Source: MED-G17 sp963991985 (GTDB taxonomy: Bacteria; Bacteroidota; Bacteroidia; NS11-12g; UBA9320). Taken from it: a DNA stretch of 64,000 nt. Both the position numbers and the translations under genes were made by a program. The notes beneath the pieces are model-generated. The model saw only the letters and a list, made by a program, of their open reading frames with translations. It was not told the origin of the DNA and made no database searches. Each line of letters starts with the position of its first letter. Positions within the stretch are counted from its first letter, which is position 1. The stretch is from positions 62,001 through 126,000 of the forward strand of contig CAXDRX010000003.1 in assembly GCA_963991985.1 (NCBI GenBank). The letters run 5' to 3'. Shown here one piece after another: positions 43,827-52,737 of the stretch.

Positions 43827-45208
43827 TAGTAATATGCTATTTGTTCTAATCGTCCTGATTTTATTTGAATTTCCTGAATTTTGGTCTCTATTGTACTTTT
43901 ATTGGCCCCTTCTCGAGTGATGATAAAATATTTTCCCGGCTGAAGAACGATTTCTTCAGAGCTTCCCCCATTAAAGGAAAATACTTTTTCCATTTTATTT
44001 TCTTTTTTGTAGAATATTCCACCTACAATATTTCTTCTGTTTACAATGGACAATTTGCCAGGTTGAGGAATTTGTATTGTGGTGGTCTGCGATTGTTTTA
44101 TGTCCACTTCCTTTTGCCTTATCCTCGGAAGAGATAGTATTTCAATATCATATTTGCCAACCAAATATTTTTCGATGTCATTAAATGATTGAACATGGAC
44201 TATTTGATTGGTCTTTGGATGTAAAATTAAGGCTTGAAGATTGTTATAATTGGTGATTCCATCTACAACCAAATTTAATTTTCCCTGCGGTGCATCCACG
44301 GCAAGTGTATTGTGTTGACCAGCGATTGGTTTATAATTTTTTCGAACAACTTTCGGTATGGTATGTATTTCCAGATCATAAGCCAATGAAGGGTCCAAAT
44401 AAAAGGTATCCGGAAGTCCACGATAGTTGAGCGTATGTACAAAATTATTGGCTATTCTTCCTGAGTGACTTTCATAAAAAGTCATATTTACATCTGTTTC
44501 CGTAGGTCTTCCATAAACATCGAGCAGATTCACTTGAATTGTTGTGTTGTTGAGTGCTTGAGAGACAACAATATTTAAAACATTTTGAAAATCTTTCTCA
44601 GTCTTTGCTTCAAAAAATTGACCTACACAATCAAATTCACTTCTAAACTTAGCATTTTTCCCCAACCCGATAATAAAAGGCTTTAGTATAACCCCTTGCT
44701 TTTGTAATGCAAGTGATACAGCACAAGGATCACCATCACATTCTTCTATGCCATCGGTTATTAGGATAATTATATTCCTTGAAGCCTTGTCTTGTGGAAA
44801 ATCATAGGCAGCCTCTTGAAGAGAATAAGCAATCAATGTTGTTCCTTTGGGGCGGATACCTTTTATTTTTTCCCGAATCTGAATTTGGTTTAATTCTCCA
44901 AATGGTACCTCCAATTTTGTATCTCTACAATTTCTTTTTTGTTTCATACTTTGGTGTCCATAAACACGCAAAGCGATTTCTACATTTTCCAGTTGTGTTA
45001 GGCTGTCAGCGAGCCTTATCAAAAGTTTTTTTGCTATATTGATTCGATTGCTCTCCTCCATTTTTGCATACATAGAACCCGAAGCATCAAGAAGAAATAA
45101 AATTCGTGTTTTGTTGAATCCTTGGTTTTGTGCTGGCAATGTTGAACACAAGACGAAACCAAGAATTAGAAAAATAAAAAGGGTAAATATTTTTTTTCTT
45201 CTATACAA
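43826..45208 (-). CDS. Exported von Willebrand factor A-domain protein
   Basis: This protein of about 460 residues has a signal sequence (KKIFTLFIFLILGFVLC, likely cut after LPAQ) and a VWA domain with the metal-ion site in FLLDASGSM (Asp-x-Ser-x-Ser) and LITDGIEECDGDPC. Several beta-rich domains of unknown type follow to the C-terminus. There is no T9SS sorting domain. Similar proteins sense or bind ligands in the periplasm. The start TTG 45208 lies one base after the upstream transketolase stop; the longer ATG 45268 would overlap that gene by 59 bases. It is tightly placed between the two transketolase halves. Confidence 0.82.
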   Translation of the reverse strand: MYRRKKIFTLFIFLILGFVLCSTLPAQNQGFNKTRILFLLDASGSMYAKMEESNRINIAKKLLIRLADSLTQLENVEIALRVYGHQSMKQKRNCRDTKLEVPFGELNQIQIREKIKGIRPKGTTLIAYSLQEAAYDFPQDKASRNIIILITDGIEECDGDPCAVSLALQKQGVILKPFIIGLGKNAKFRSEFDCVGQFFEAKTEKDFQNVLNIVVSQALNNTTIQVNLLDVYGRPTETDVNMTFYESHSGRIANNFVHTLNYRGLPDTFYLDPSLAYDLEIHTIPKVVRKNYKPIAGQHNTLAVDAPQGKLNLVVDGITNYNNLQALILHPKTNQIVHVQSFNDIEKYLVGKYDIEILSLPRIRQKEVDIKQSQTTTIQIPQPGKLSIVNRRNIVGGIFYKKENKMEKVFSFNGGSSEEIVLQPGKYFIITREGANKSTIETKIQEIQIKSGRLEQIAYY

Positions 45209-45209
45209 A

Positions 45210-46052
45210 TTAGTAATCGCCAAGGGTTTCTGGGTTTTGACGCAATGCCTCCTCCAATTGTTCGTCATTGGGTGCTATTCCATGCCATTTGTGGCTTCCC
45301 ATCATAAAGTCAACACCATTGCCCATCTCTGTTTTCATAATGACGACTTTAGGCTTTGGGGATGGTGAAGTTTTTAGTTTCTGCATTTTGTTGTGAATGT
45401 CTTCAAGGCTGTTGCCGTTCATTTGGGTTGTATGCCAACCAAAAGAATGAAATTTTGATTCGAGCTCAGCAAAACCCATTATGTCTTGTGTTGCTCCATC
45501 AATTTGTTGACCATTAAAATCAATAATGGCAATCAAACGACTAAGCTTATTGTGACCAGCATACATAATTGCCTCCCAACATTGTCCCTCCTGTAATTCT
45601 CCATCTCCCATAAGGACCACTGTTTGTTTATCATCTTTTTTCAACCTTTTACCTTCTGCTATACCAATCCCAACGGAAAGACCTTGCCCGAGGGACCCTG
45701 TGGCCACACGAATACCGGGAAGTTTTTCCTTTACGGCAGGATGTCCTTGCAGTCTTGAGTTCAATTTACGAAAGGTTTTGAGCTCATCTATTTCAAAAAA
45801 ACCTGCTCTAGCCAAAACCGAGTACAGCACAGGGGAAATATGCCCATTGGAAAGTAAAAAAATATCTTCACCCGCTCCATTGGAATCCATGGGGATTTTA
45901 TAATCTAGGTAGTTGTGAAAGAGATAAACCAATAATTCTGCGCATCCCAATGAGCCACCAGGATGTCCCGATTGTACTGCATGAACCATTCGAACAATGT
46001 CTCTCCGAGTTTGGGAAACAATTTTACTTAGATTTTGTGTTGTTTGGCTCAT
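45210..46052 (-). CDS. Transketolase, N-terminal half (thiamine diphosphate-binding)
   Basis: This 280-residue protein carries the first domain of transketolase: HAVQSGHPGGSLGCAELLVYLF, DIFLLSNGHISPVLYS, the TPP motif GDGELQEGQCWEAIMYAGHNKL and IIDFNGQQIDG. With the C-terminal half it forms the enzyme that moves two-carbon units in the pentose phosphate pathway. A TATTTTTA box lies 6 bases before the ATG. It is the first gene of the tkt-N, VWA, tkt-C unit. Confidence 0.92.
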   Translation of the reverse strand: MSQTTQNLSKIVSQTRRDIVRMVHAVQSGHPGGSLGCAELLVYLFHNYLDYKIPMDSNGAGEDIFLLSNGHISPVLYSVLARAGFFEIDELKTFRKLNSRLQGHPAVKEKLPGIRVATGSLGQGLSVGIGIAEGKRLKKDDKQTVVLMGDGELQEGQCWEAIMYAGHNKLSRLIAIIDFNGQQIDGATQDIMGFAELESKFHSFGWHTTQMNGNSLEDIHNKMQKLKTSPSPKPKVVIMKTEMGNGVDFMMGSHKWHGIAPNDEQLEEALRQNPETLGDY

Positions 46053-46058
46053 ACTCGG

Positions 46059-46066
46059 TAAAAATA
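46059..46066 (-). promoter_or_regulatory. -7-like element TATTTTTA before the transketolase unit
   Basis: One mismatch from TAnnTTTG at the last base; it lies 6 bases before the ATG at 46052. Confidence 0.35.
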
Positions 46067-46123
46067 CGAATATTACATGATTGGTTCATAACTTAGTAAT
46101 CTGTGGAAACTACTTGGATAAAA

Positions 46124-46624
46124 TTATTGAAGATTTACCTTCATCTTTCCATTTTCCTCAAGAAAGTAAATTGTTTCTATTCGGGTTGTAGCCAGTGAAA
46201 TACCAACGATATTGGCTTCAACTGGAAATTTCTTATGGTCTCGGTTGGCCAAAACCAAAGTGGTAATTGATTGAATATCATATTTATTGAGACAAGAAAG
46301 CGCATAAAACATGGTTTTGCCACTATTTAAAACATCATCTACCAATACAACCTTTGCTTGGGTAAGGATTTTTTGGTTGCCTGCAAAAGACACGTTTTGA
46401 GGTTTACTTTTGTCTATTTTAATGACTGAGTGGTGGGTTTTAATATCTGAAATCTTTGAAAATTCTTCTTTAACCAAGATTGCTATTTTCTCTCCCATGC
46501 CTTCAATTCCAATGAAGCATATTTCTGTGGCTTGGAACAATTCTTCATAAACTTCCCACGCCATCCTAACCAACTTTCTTCGAATTGTCTGATGTTCTAG
46601 AATGGTAATCTGTTCTTTACTCAT
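46124..46624 (-). CDS. Phosphoribosyltransferase (PyrR/Hpt-like)
   Basis: This 166-residue type I phosphoribosyltransferase carries the PRPP-binding loop VVLVDDVLNSGKT and an N-terminal helical region (RRKLVRMAWEVYEELFQ) like that of PyrR-type proteins. The substrate base is not evident; uracil or regulatory roles are possible. It is the last gene of the DUF1573-yajC-coaE run and follows coaE by 18 bases. Confidence 0.8.
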   Translation of the reverse strand: MSKEQITILEHQTIRRKLVRMAWEVYEELFQATEICFIGIEGMGEKIAILVKEEFSKISDIKTHHSVIKIDKSKPQNVSFAGNQKILTQAKVVLVDDVLNSGKTMFYALSCLNKYDIQSITTLVLANRDHKKFPVEANIVGISLATTRIETIYFLEENGKMKVNLQ

Positions 46625-46642
46625 ATAAGTAATTGCTCAAGT

Positions 46643-47251
46643 TTAAGCATTTTTTGATAAGTTCAAAAACTTGTGGTGAAGATCTATTGTTTGCTTTATA
46701 ATGCTTTGTTTCCCATCGTTTTTTACCCGATACTGGGCTTTTTCAAGCCTTTGTTTGTCGCTCATTTGATTTTCAATCCTCTTCAGCACCTCGTCTCTTT
46801 TCATGTGGTCTCTTTTCACAATCCGATCGATTCTAAGATTGATGGGGCAGGTTACCACTATGATGCAATCCATTGATTTGTGGCTATCTGTTTCGAACAT
46901 GAGTGCAGCTTCTTTAATGGTGTATGGCACATTATTTTGTTCGGAAAACCAATTTCTGTAATCTTCCAAAACTGCAGGATGGACCAAAGAATTCAAAACT
47001 TGTAACTTTTTTGGGTTGTTAAAAACCACAGTGGCAAGGTAAGACCTATTTAACTGTTTGTCACGATTGTAAGCATCATAACCAAAAGCTTCAATAATTT
47101 GAGATTTTAATTGATCGTTGCTATTCATAAGAATTTTAGCTCGATCATCTGATTTGTATATGGGTGCTCCCAGGGTTTCAAAAATTTGGCCCACCGTTGT
47201 TTTTCCAACTCCGATTCCACCAGTTACTCCAACCTGAATTGTTTTTCCCAT
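46643..47251 (-). CDS. coaE: Dephospho-CoA kinase
   Basis: This 202-residue enzyme phosphorylates dephospho-CoA, the last step of coenzyme A synthesis. It has the P-loop GVTGGIGVGKTT, the SDDRAK substrate motif, HPAVLEDYRNW, and the lid region RIVKRDHMKRDEVLKRIENQMS. It follows yajC by 14 bases. Confidence 0.95.
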   Translation of the reverse strand: MGKTIQVGVTGGIGVGKTTVGQIFETLGAPIYKSDDRAKILMNSNDQLKSQIIEAFGYDAYNRDKQLNRSYLATVVFNNPKKLQVLNSLVHPAVLEDYRNWFSEQNNVPYTIKEAALMFETDSHKSMDCIIVVTCPINLRIDRIVKRDHMKRDEVLKRIENQMSDKQRLEKAQYRVKNDGKQSIIKQTIDLHHKFLNLSKNA

Positions 47252-47265
47252 TATAAATCTAAAAT

Positions 47266-47595
47266 CTACTTATCTTCTTTTGGCTTGTATTTGGCCAAAG
47301 ATAACTCCATATTGATGGAGGATTTTTCAATCTTTATTTTGGTTGATGTTTCTAATTCCAACAAAAATGAGTCCCCTTTCACTTCAGCGATTTTTCCGTG
47401 AATTCCTCCATTGGTGATTACTCGATCACCTTTTTTTATGTTTTCCCTATAATTTTTTTGCTTTTTGTTTCTTCGACTTTGGGGCAATACCATAAACAAA
47501 TAAAACACGAGCATAACAAGACCCATCATCACCATGAACGAAGATCCCATGGCACCCCCTGGCTCAGACTGTAGAAAAATCATCGTAAACATCAT
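47266..47595 (-). CDS. yajC: Preprotein translocase subunit YajC
   Basis: This 109-residue inner-membrane protein is an accessory of the SecDF-YajC complex. It has one membrane helix (about residues 19-40, ending LPQSRRNKKQKNYRENI) and the soluble GDRVITNGGIHGKIAEVKGDSFLLE core. The ATG overlaps the stop of the DUF1573 gene by 4 bases, a typical coupling. Confidence 0.93.
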   Translation of the reverse strand: MMFTMIFLQSEPGGAMGSSFMVMMGLVMLVFYLFMVLPQSRRNKKQKNYRENIKKGDRVITNGGIHGKIAEVKGDSFLLELETSTKIKIEKSSINMELSLAKYKPKEDK

Positions 47596-48035
47596 TTTGG
47601 AATTACGTTTGCTTTTATAGTTAAAATTGTTTGTGTTGGTCTGGTATTCCCAATGACCGTAATTTCTTTGGTATTTTGTCCTTTTTTTCCTTTGCTATTA
47701 AAGCTTACAATTAGTTTCGATGATTGTCCTGGGGAGATAGCATTCCGAGGCCAATTCGAAGCAGTGCAACCACAAGATGTCTGAACATTTGTGATAATTA
47801 AATCTTCTTCACCTGCATTTTTGAATTCAAATGTGTGCTCCACCACTTCACCTTCGTTGATCACTCCAAAATCCTTAAATGTTTCTTCAAATTGGAATTT
47901 AGCAAATGTATTCGCTGCCTCAGGATTGTCGACCGTTGCCTTATTTTCTATTATGGACGTATCTATCTGAGCCTTTTTTTTACAAGCAGCAAAAAAAATA
48001 AAGATTCCAACGGTAAGAGTAAACAAATGACGCAT
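47592..48035 (-). CDS. DUF1573 lipoprotein
   Basis: This 147-residue protein has a lipoprotein signal (VGIFIFFAAC, lipidated Cys followed by KKK) and a DUF1573 Ig-like domain: FKDFGVINEGEVVEHTFEFKNAGEEDLIITNVQTSCGCTAS and NSKGKKGQNTKEITV. These are common envelope proteins of Bacteroidota; the role is unknown. ATG 48035 was chosen over GTG 48041 because a TACATTTG box covers the latter. It heads the run to yajC, coaE and the phosphoribosyltransferase. Confidence 0.9.
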   Translation of the reverse strand: MRHLFTLTVGIFIFFAACKKKAQIDTSIIENKATVDNPEAANTFAKFQFEETFKDFGVINEGEVVEHTFEFKNAGEEDLIITNVQTSCGCTASNWPRNAISPGQSSKLIVSFNSKGKKGQNTKEITVIGNTRPTQTILTIKANVIPK

Positions 48036-48040
48036 AGACA

Positions 48041-48048
48041 CAAATGTA
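48041..48048 (-). promoter_or_regulatory. -7 element TACATTTG before the DUF1573-yajC-coaE unit
   Basis: An exact TAnnTTTG match located 5 bases before ATG 48035. It overlaps the alternative GTG at 48041, which argues against that start. Confidence 0.5.
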
Positions 48049-48053
48049 TTATT

Positions 48054-48998
48054 TTATTGTAAACCCCTGCCCGTCTTATTTAGTTTGCCTTCCTGAATTA
48101 AATAATTTTTTACCTTATCCAAAATACCATTGACAAACTTACCGCTATCCTTTGTAGAATAGTCCTTTGCGATATCAATGTATTCATTGATGCTCACTTT
48201 AAGTGGGATATCGGGAAAGTAAATCATTTCAACCAAGGCCAAGGTCATCAAAATTTTGTCTACCTTGGCAATCCGTTCAAGTTCCCATTTAGAGGTTTGT
48301 TGGTCAATTAGGTCCTGAATACTAGCATAATCCAAAAGTGCCTTCTCCAACAATAAGTCTCCAAAATCTTGTTCCCTCAAAATATTGTCTTTGTTTGATT
48401 TTAGATTAAATTTTGGTTTGGGCGATTTGTACGTTTTAATGGCATTTTGTATCATTTTTTTTACTGAAACTTTCTCGTCATACCACTGAATTCTTTCACT
48501 TTCCATGATTTGATCAAAAGAAGCATTCCCATTTAGTATGAAGTCAAAAAAATCACAAATCATTTGATAAAAAAAGGGCCACTGGGGATTCAATATATCT
48601 ATCGAGTTGCCGATCTTTCCTTTTATGTATTCTTTATAAATGTCCCTAAGCAAAGTTTCATAACTGAGCCACTGAATACTCGGTGAATTAAAAAATTCTC
48701 TCGCAATCGTTTGATTTTCTAAATCGAGTAAAATTGGATTTTGGGTAAATGATTCATAGGTTTTAACGGACAAATCATCGATGATGTACTTCTCTTCCGA
48801 TGGATTTAAATAATTCTGCAAAAACTGTTTGCAAGACAAGGGGAGCAATAAGACTGCCTGAAAAGTTTCGTAAAATCCTTGGACAGACTGATGTAACTTA
48901 CCCACCAAACCGGAATAAGATTGATCAATTGTATTTCCAACAGTTGCTCCGTAAAGGCACTGAAAAACCTTAATTCTTATAAGTCTTCTAGTAAGCAT
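48054..48998 (-). CDS. nusB: NusB, long Bacteroidota form
   Basis: This 314-residue transcription antitermination factor is about twice the length of E. coli NusB. It begins LTRRLIRIKVFQCLYG and carries the standard NusB helical domain at its end (WELERIAKVDKILMTLALVEMIYFPDIPLKVSINEYIDIAKDYS ... FVNGILDKV). The middle 150 residues are an extra helical region usual in this phylum. It binds BoxA RNA with S10 in rRNA transcription. It overlaps the upstream membrane-protein gene by 11 bases. Confidence 0.9.
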   Translation of the reverse strand: MLTRRLIRIKVFQCLYGATVGNTIDQSYSGLVGKLHQSVQGFYETFQAVLLLPLSCKQFLQNYLNPSEEKYIIDDLSVKTYESFTQNPILLDLENQTIAREFFNSPSIQWLSYETLLRDIYKEYIKGKIGNSIDILNPQWPFFYQMICDFFDFILNGNASFDQIMESERIQWYDEKVSVKKMIQNAIKTYKSPKPKFNLKSNKDNILREQDFGDLLLEKALLDYASIQDLIDQQTSKWELERIAKVDKILMTLALVEMIYFPDIPLKVSINEYIDIAKDYSTKDSGKFVNGILDKVKNYLIQEGKLNKTGRGLQ

Positions 48999-50454
48999 TG
49001 GGTTTGTCTCGTTTGTCGTTTTCTCTTACTCTTTTGAATATATAAACTTCAAAGTCATAGTTATTCATTGTCTTAAATGATTGGTCTGGAACGATGTGCA
49101 TCATTTCTTCTAAATCTTCTGATTTTTTCAGATAGTCTAGCGGAATATGGCAATCATTCGGACCAAAATGTGCATCCCAAATTATTACGCTACCCAATGG
49201 GGCATGCTTAAATCCAAAATGGAAAAGTTTCCTGTGTCTTTTGTCATCGAACGGATTGATATTTCCTACCACATTTAAGTAAGGGAATTGAAAATACAAT
49301 AGATCTTCATCGGTGGTATTTTCTTTTAGCCATTCGGCCACTTTAATCATCTCCTTTTGCTCATTGTCTATGTCTAAAGGAAATGTTTTTTTTCCCAAAT
49401 CAAAAAAAATGGCAAAAGCAATAATCGCCGCAATAATATAACTAATTGGAAAAATTTTTCCTTTCTTCTCAATCATAGGAGCGAGCATGTATAACAATAA
49501 AAAAATGGCGATGGGAAAGATGACAATCATGACTCGCGTGTAACCGCAAGAACCCATCAATCCTCTCCACCAAATAAACGAATGAACGCCAAAATAAAAG
49601 AGGAAAATACAAACAAAGAGGACGAGAATTTTCATTTCTATCCGATTCAAATTTTTCTTTCTGAACGCTGTCCCAATGGCCAGAGGCAATAGCAAAAGAA
49701 ACAACCATCCAAAAATGAACTCAGATTCGATTAAATAATGAAAAAGTGAACCAGAACCACAGGCACCTTTATTGTATACCTGCGCCTCGATATAAGGATT
49801 TGAATTATAAATCCAAAGCCAATCCCCTGTAATTATACCTCCTAGAGTATTGAAAAATAAGGAGCCAATGACTAAGCAGAAAAAACTCCTAAACTGTTTT
49901 TGGTAGATTAAAAATAAACCAATCACCAGAGCAATGAGATAACCCTCCGACCTGACATAGGGCAAAAACCCAGCAAAAATTGCTCCCACTGTCCATTGTT
50001 TTTTTATAAATAAAGATAAAGTAACCAAGACCAATATTGCTGTAAATGGCTCCGTTAAACCACTCACTGAATTTTTCATAACCATAGGAGAAGTAAATAG
50101 CAACAATGGAATAAACGGTATCACTTTTGGAGAAACTTTTTGGAGCATTGATTTCAAAATCACTGCGATCACCAAAATCCAAAAAACATTAACAACTTTA
50201 AAGAAGGTAAAGCCGAACTGGGCAAAAATTGAGTGAGACAAAGTAAAAAGTGGTTTCCCCCAATTGTCTAAAAAAAGAGTAGGATGCTGCCAACTGTAGC
50301 GTGATATTAAATAGTGTTCGTAACTATCCATTCCTCCCCAAGCACCCTTTGAAACAATTGCCCAAAATGCCAAAAACAAGAAAAAAACAACAGAAGCCAA
50401 CCAAAAAAACGAAGGTGTATAGAAGGATGTTTTGCTTGGATTTATCAACCGCAA
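48988..50454 (-). CDS. Polytopic membrane protein, GT-C glycosyltransferase-like
   Basis: This 488-residue protein has about ten membrane helices and a soluble C-terminal domain from residue 370. An acidic motif follows the first helix (GGMDSYEHYLISRYSW), as in GT-C enzymes that use lipid-linked sugars. The charged loop FLPYVRSEGY also fits the dolichyl-mannosyltransferase-like group. I infer a mannosyl- or arabinosyltransferase-like role but the family is not certain. The start is TTG. It overlaps nusB by 11 bases. Confidence 0.7.
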   Translation of the reverse strand: MRLINPSKTSFYTPSFFWLASVVFFLFLAFWAIVSKGAWGGMDSYEHYLISRYSWQHPTLFLDNWGKPLFTLSHSIFAQFGFTFFKVVNVFWILVIAVILKSMLQKVSPKVIPFIPLLLFTSPMVMKNSVSGLTEPFTAILVLVTLSLFIKKQWTVGAIFAGFLPYVRSEGYLIALVIGLFLIYQKQFRSFFCLVIGSLFFNTLGGIITGDWLWIYNSNPYIEAQVYNKGACGSGSLFHYLIESEFIFGWLFLLLLPLAIGTAFRKKNLNRIEMKILVLFVCIFLFYFGVHSFIWWRGLMGSCGYTRVMIVIFPIAIFLLLYMLAPMIEKKGKIFPISYIIAAIIAFAIFFDLGKKTFPLDIDNEQKEMIKVAEWLKENTTDEDLLYFQFPYLNVVGNINPFDDKRHRKLFHFGFKHAPLGSVIIWDAHFGPNDCHIPLDYLKKSEDLEEMMHIVPDQSFKTMNNYDFEVYIFKRVRENDKRDKPNAY

Positions 50455-50565
50455 AGAAATTTCAAGGCAAGCTTACTTTCTATTTCCGATAAAACCATGG
50501 CAATTCGATAAAAAATATATTCAACATTATTTTCACTCGTTTCTTTCCTGTTTAAAATGAATGTA

Positions 50566-50573
50566 TTCCTTTG
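50566..50573 (+). promoter_or_regulatory. -7-like element TTCCTTTG before the exporter gene
   Basis: One mismatch from TAnnTTTG; it lies 8 bases before TTG 50582 and inside the longer frame that begins at ATG 50561. It supports the TTG start. Confidence 0.3.
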
Positions 50574-50581
50574 CACTCGCC

Positions 50582-52363
50582 TTGGGAGAGTTATCTTTTT
50601 TAAACAAATATTTACTCAAGTATAAATGGCTTTATCTACTTGGTTTTGTTTTCATTGCCCTATCGAATTTTTTCGCAATAATGATTGCCCCATTGGTTCG
50701 GAATGCCGTCGATAGTATTGCTCTCCGCCTCAATTTTTATCTTTTGTTGAGCGATGCTCAATTTTTTCACCTACTGAAAAAGTCTGGAATGAAAATGGCT
50801 TTTTTCTTCGCTTTTCTGATTTTGGCTGCAGCCCTATTGAAAGGCATTTTTATGTACTTCATGCGTCAAACCATTATTGTCGCTTCGAGATACATAGAAT
50901 ACGATTTGAAAAATGAAATATATGACCAATATCAGAAATTAGACAAAGCTTTCTACGACAAAAACTACACAGGCGACCTAATGAATAGAATCAGTGAAGA
51001 TGTCAGTAGAGTCAGAATGTACCTTGGGCCAGCCATCATGTATACAATCAATTTGTTCTGGCTTTTTGGATTGATCCTTTTTTTGATGTTTTCAATCAAT
51101 ACCCAAATTTCATTGCTGGTTCTCATTCCTTTGCCCATTCTATCTGTTTCGATCTACCTTATAAGTGACATAATGAACAAACGAAGCGATTTGATTCAAA
51201 AGAAACTTTCACGACTTACAAGTTTTGTCCAAGAATATCTTTCCGGCATTCGACTCGTAAAAAGTTATGCATTGGAAACCGTATTTCATCAACGATTTAA
51301 ATCTCTTTCCCAAAGCTACAAAACAGACAACCTTTCTTTGGTTAAAGTGAATGCACTCTTCCACCCGATGGTCATGATGTTGGTAAGTGCAAGTATCATC
51401 ATAACGGTATATGTTGGGGGCATGGCAGTGATTGAAGGTAGTTTTTCATTTGGCAACATTGCGGAATATATCATCTATGTAAGCATGCTCACATGGCCGG
51501 TGGCTTCATTAGGATGGGTAACCTCCTTGGTTCAAAGAGCGGCCGCCTCACAAAAAAGAATCAATGACTTTTTGAAAATAAAACCTCATGTAAAGGAAAA
51601 CGCCCATGTGGAGATGACACCATTTCAAAATAAAATTGAGTTTCGAAATGTAAATTTTTGCTATCAAGACAAAACAGAAAATGCCCTGAAAAATATTTCT
51701 TTCATCCTTCAAAAAGGCAAAAAAATAGGAATCACAGGGATCACAGGTTCCGGGAAATCAACAATTCTTTGCCTACTCCTCAGACAATATGAAAATTTTG
51801 AAGGAGAGATTCTAATGGATCAAAATGAGATTCGAACAATTGAAAATAAATCCTTTCTTGAAAAATTTGGTTATGTCCCTCAGGATACTTTTCTGTTCAG
51901 CGACACCATCAAAAACAACTTATGTTTTGGTTTGAATGCCATGGAAGTTGACCACAAAGAAATGCTCGAGATGAGCAAAATATGTGCGCTTCACCAAGAT
52001 GTAAAAGATTTTCCGGACCAATATCAAACAGAAATTGGCGAACGTGGCATCTCACTTTCGGGAGGACAAAAACAAAGACTAACGCTTGCAAGAGCTTTAC
52101 TCAAAAAACCAGAAGTCCTAATCATAGACGATGGCCTTTCCGCAGTAGATACCAAAACAGAACAAATTGTTTTAAAAAACCTATTCACTAAACTCCCACA
52201 AACCACCATCATTTATGTGAGCCATAGGGTAGATTGTTTTACCCATTTGGACAATATATTGGTCCTTGAAAATGGTGTAATTATTGAAAACGGCGACCAT
52301 CATTCTTTGATGAAGAAAAAAAATCTTTACCAAAAGTTATTTGAAATGCAATCAGAAAAATAA
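50582..52363 (+). CDS. ABC exporter, fused membrane and ATPase domains (MsbA/MdlB-like)
   Basis: This is a 593-residue half-transporter. Six membrane helices occupy about residues 10-310; the nucleotide domain has Walker A GITGSGKST, signature LSGGQKQR and Walker B VLIIDDGLSAVD. The usual catalytic Glu after Walker B is Asp, as in MdlB-like proteins. The substrate may be lipid, drug or peptide. I chose TTG 50582 (GELSFLNKYLLKYKW...), the normal start region of close family members, over ATG 50561, which adds 7 residues that lie across a promoter-like box. Confidence 0.9.
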   Translation: MGELSFLNKYLLKYKWLYLLGFVFIALSNFFAIMIAPLVRNAVDSIALRLNFYLLLSDAQFFHLLKKSGMKMAFFFAFLILAAALLKGIFMYFMRQTIIVASRYIEYDLKNEIYDQYQKLDKAFYDKNYTGDLMNRISEDVSRVRMYLGPAIMYTINLFWLFGLILFLMFSINTQISLLVLIPLPILSVSIYLISDIMNKRSDLIQKKLSRLTSFVQEYLSGIRLVKSYALETVFHQRFKSLSQSYKTDNLSLVKVNALFHPMVMMLVSASIIITVYVGGMAVIEGSFSFGNIAEYIIYVSMLTWPVASLGWVTSLVQRAAASQKRINDFLKIKPHVKENAHVEMTPFQNKIEFRNVNFCYQDKTENALKNISFILQKGKKIGITGITGSGKSTILCLLLRQYENFEGEILMDQNEIRTIENKSFLEKFGYVPQDTFLFSDTIKNNLCFGLNAMEVDHKEMLEMSKICALHQDVKDFPDQYQTEIGERGISLSGGQKQRLTLARALLKKPEVLIIDDGLSAVDTKTEQIVLKNLFTKLPQTTIIYVSHRVDCFTHLDNILVLENGVIIENGDHHSLMKKKNLYQKLFEMQSEK

Positions 52364-52408
52364 TTTTTTGGATTTATTGACCATTAAGTAGATAGATTAT
52401 AAAAAAAA

Positions 52409-52416
52409 TATATTTG
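52409..52416 (+). promoter_or_regulatory. -7 element TATATTTG before the DUF3276 gene
   Basis: An exact TAnnTTTG match 19 bases before ATG 52436, in an A-rich stretch. It would drive the operon that continues to the cobalamin adenosyltransferase gene. Confidence 0.45.
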
Positions 52417-52435
52417 TTTTGATCAACGGAAAACG

Positions 52436-52735
52436 ATGAGCGGAAATTTTGACGGACAAGAAGTATTCTCCAAAAGGGTAAAAGCAGGGAAAAGAACGTA
52501 TTTTTTTGACGTAAAGTCTACACGTTCCAACGATTATTACATTACCATCACGGAAAGCAAAAAACGACATGACGACGGCGGTTATGTGAAACACAAAATT
52601 TTCTTGTACAAGGAAGATTTTAACAAATTTGTAGATGCCTTCAACGAAACCATCAACCATGTAAAAACTGAGCTAATGCCCGAGTATGACTTTGATGAGT
52701 TTCAAAGAAACAAGGAAGAAAATTTGGAAGAATAA
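52436..52735 (+). CDS. DUF3276 PUR-domain nucleic-acid-binding protein
   Basis: This 99-residue protein matches the DUF3276/PUR group, bacterial relatives of Pur-alpha that bind single-stranded DNA or RNA. Landmarks are EVFSKRVKAGKRTYFFDVKSTRSNDYYITITESKK and HKIFLYKEDFNKFVDAFNE. It is found across Bacteroidota and in Borrelia (BpuR). It is the first gene of a tightly packed run. Confidence 0.9.
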   Translation: MSGNFDGQEVFSKRVKAGKRTYFFDVKSTRSNDYYITITESKKRHDDGGYVKHKIFLYKEDFNKFVDAFNETINHVKTELMPEYDFDEFQRNKEENLEE

Positions 52736-52737
52736 GA

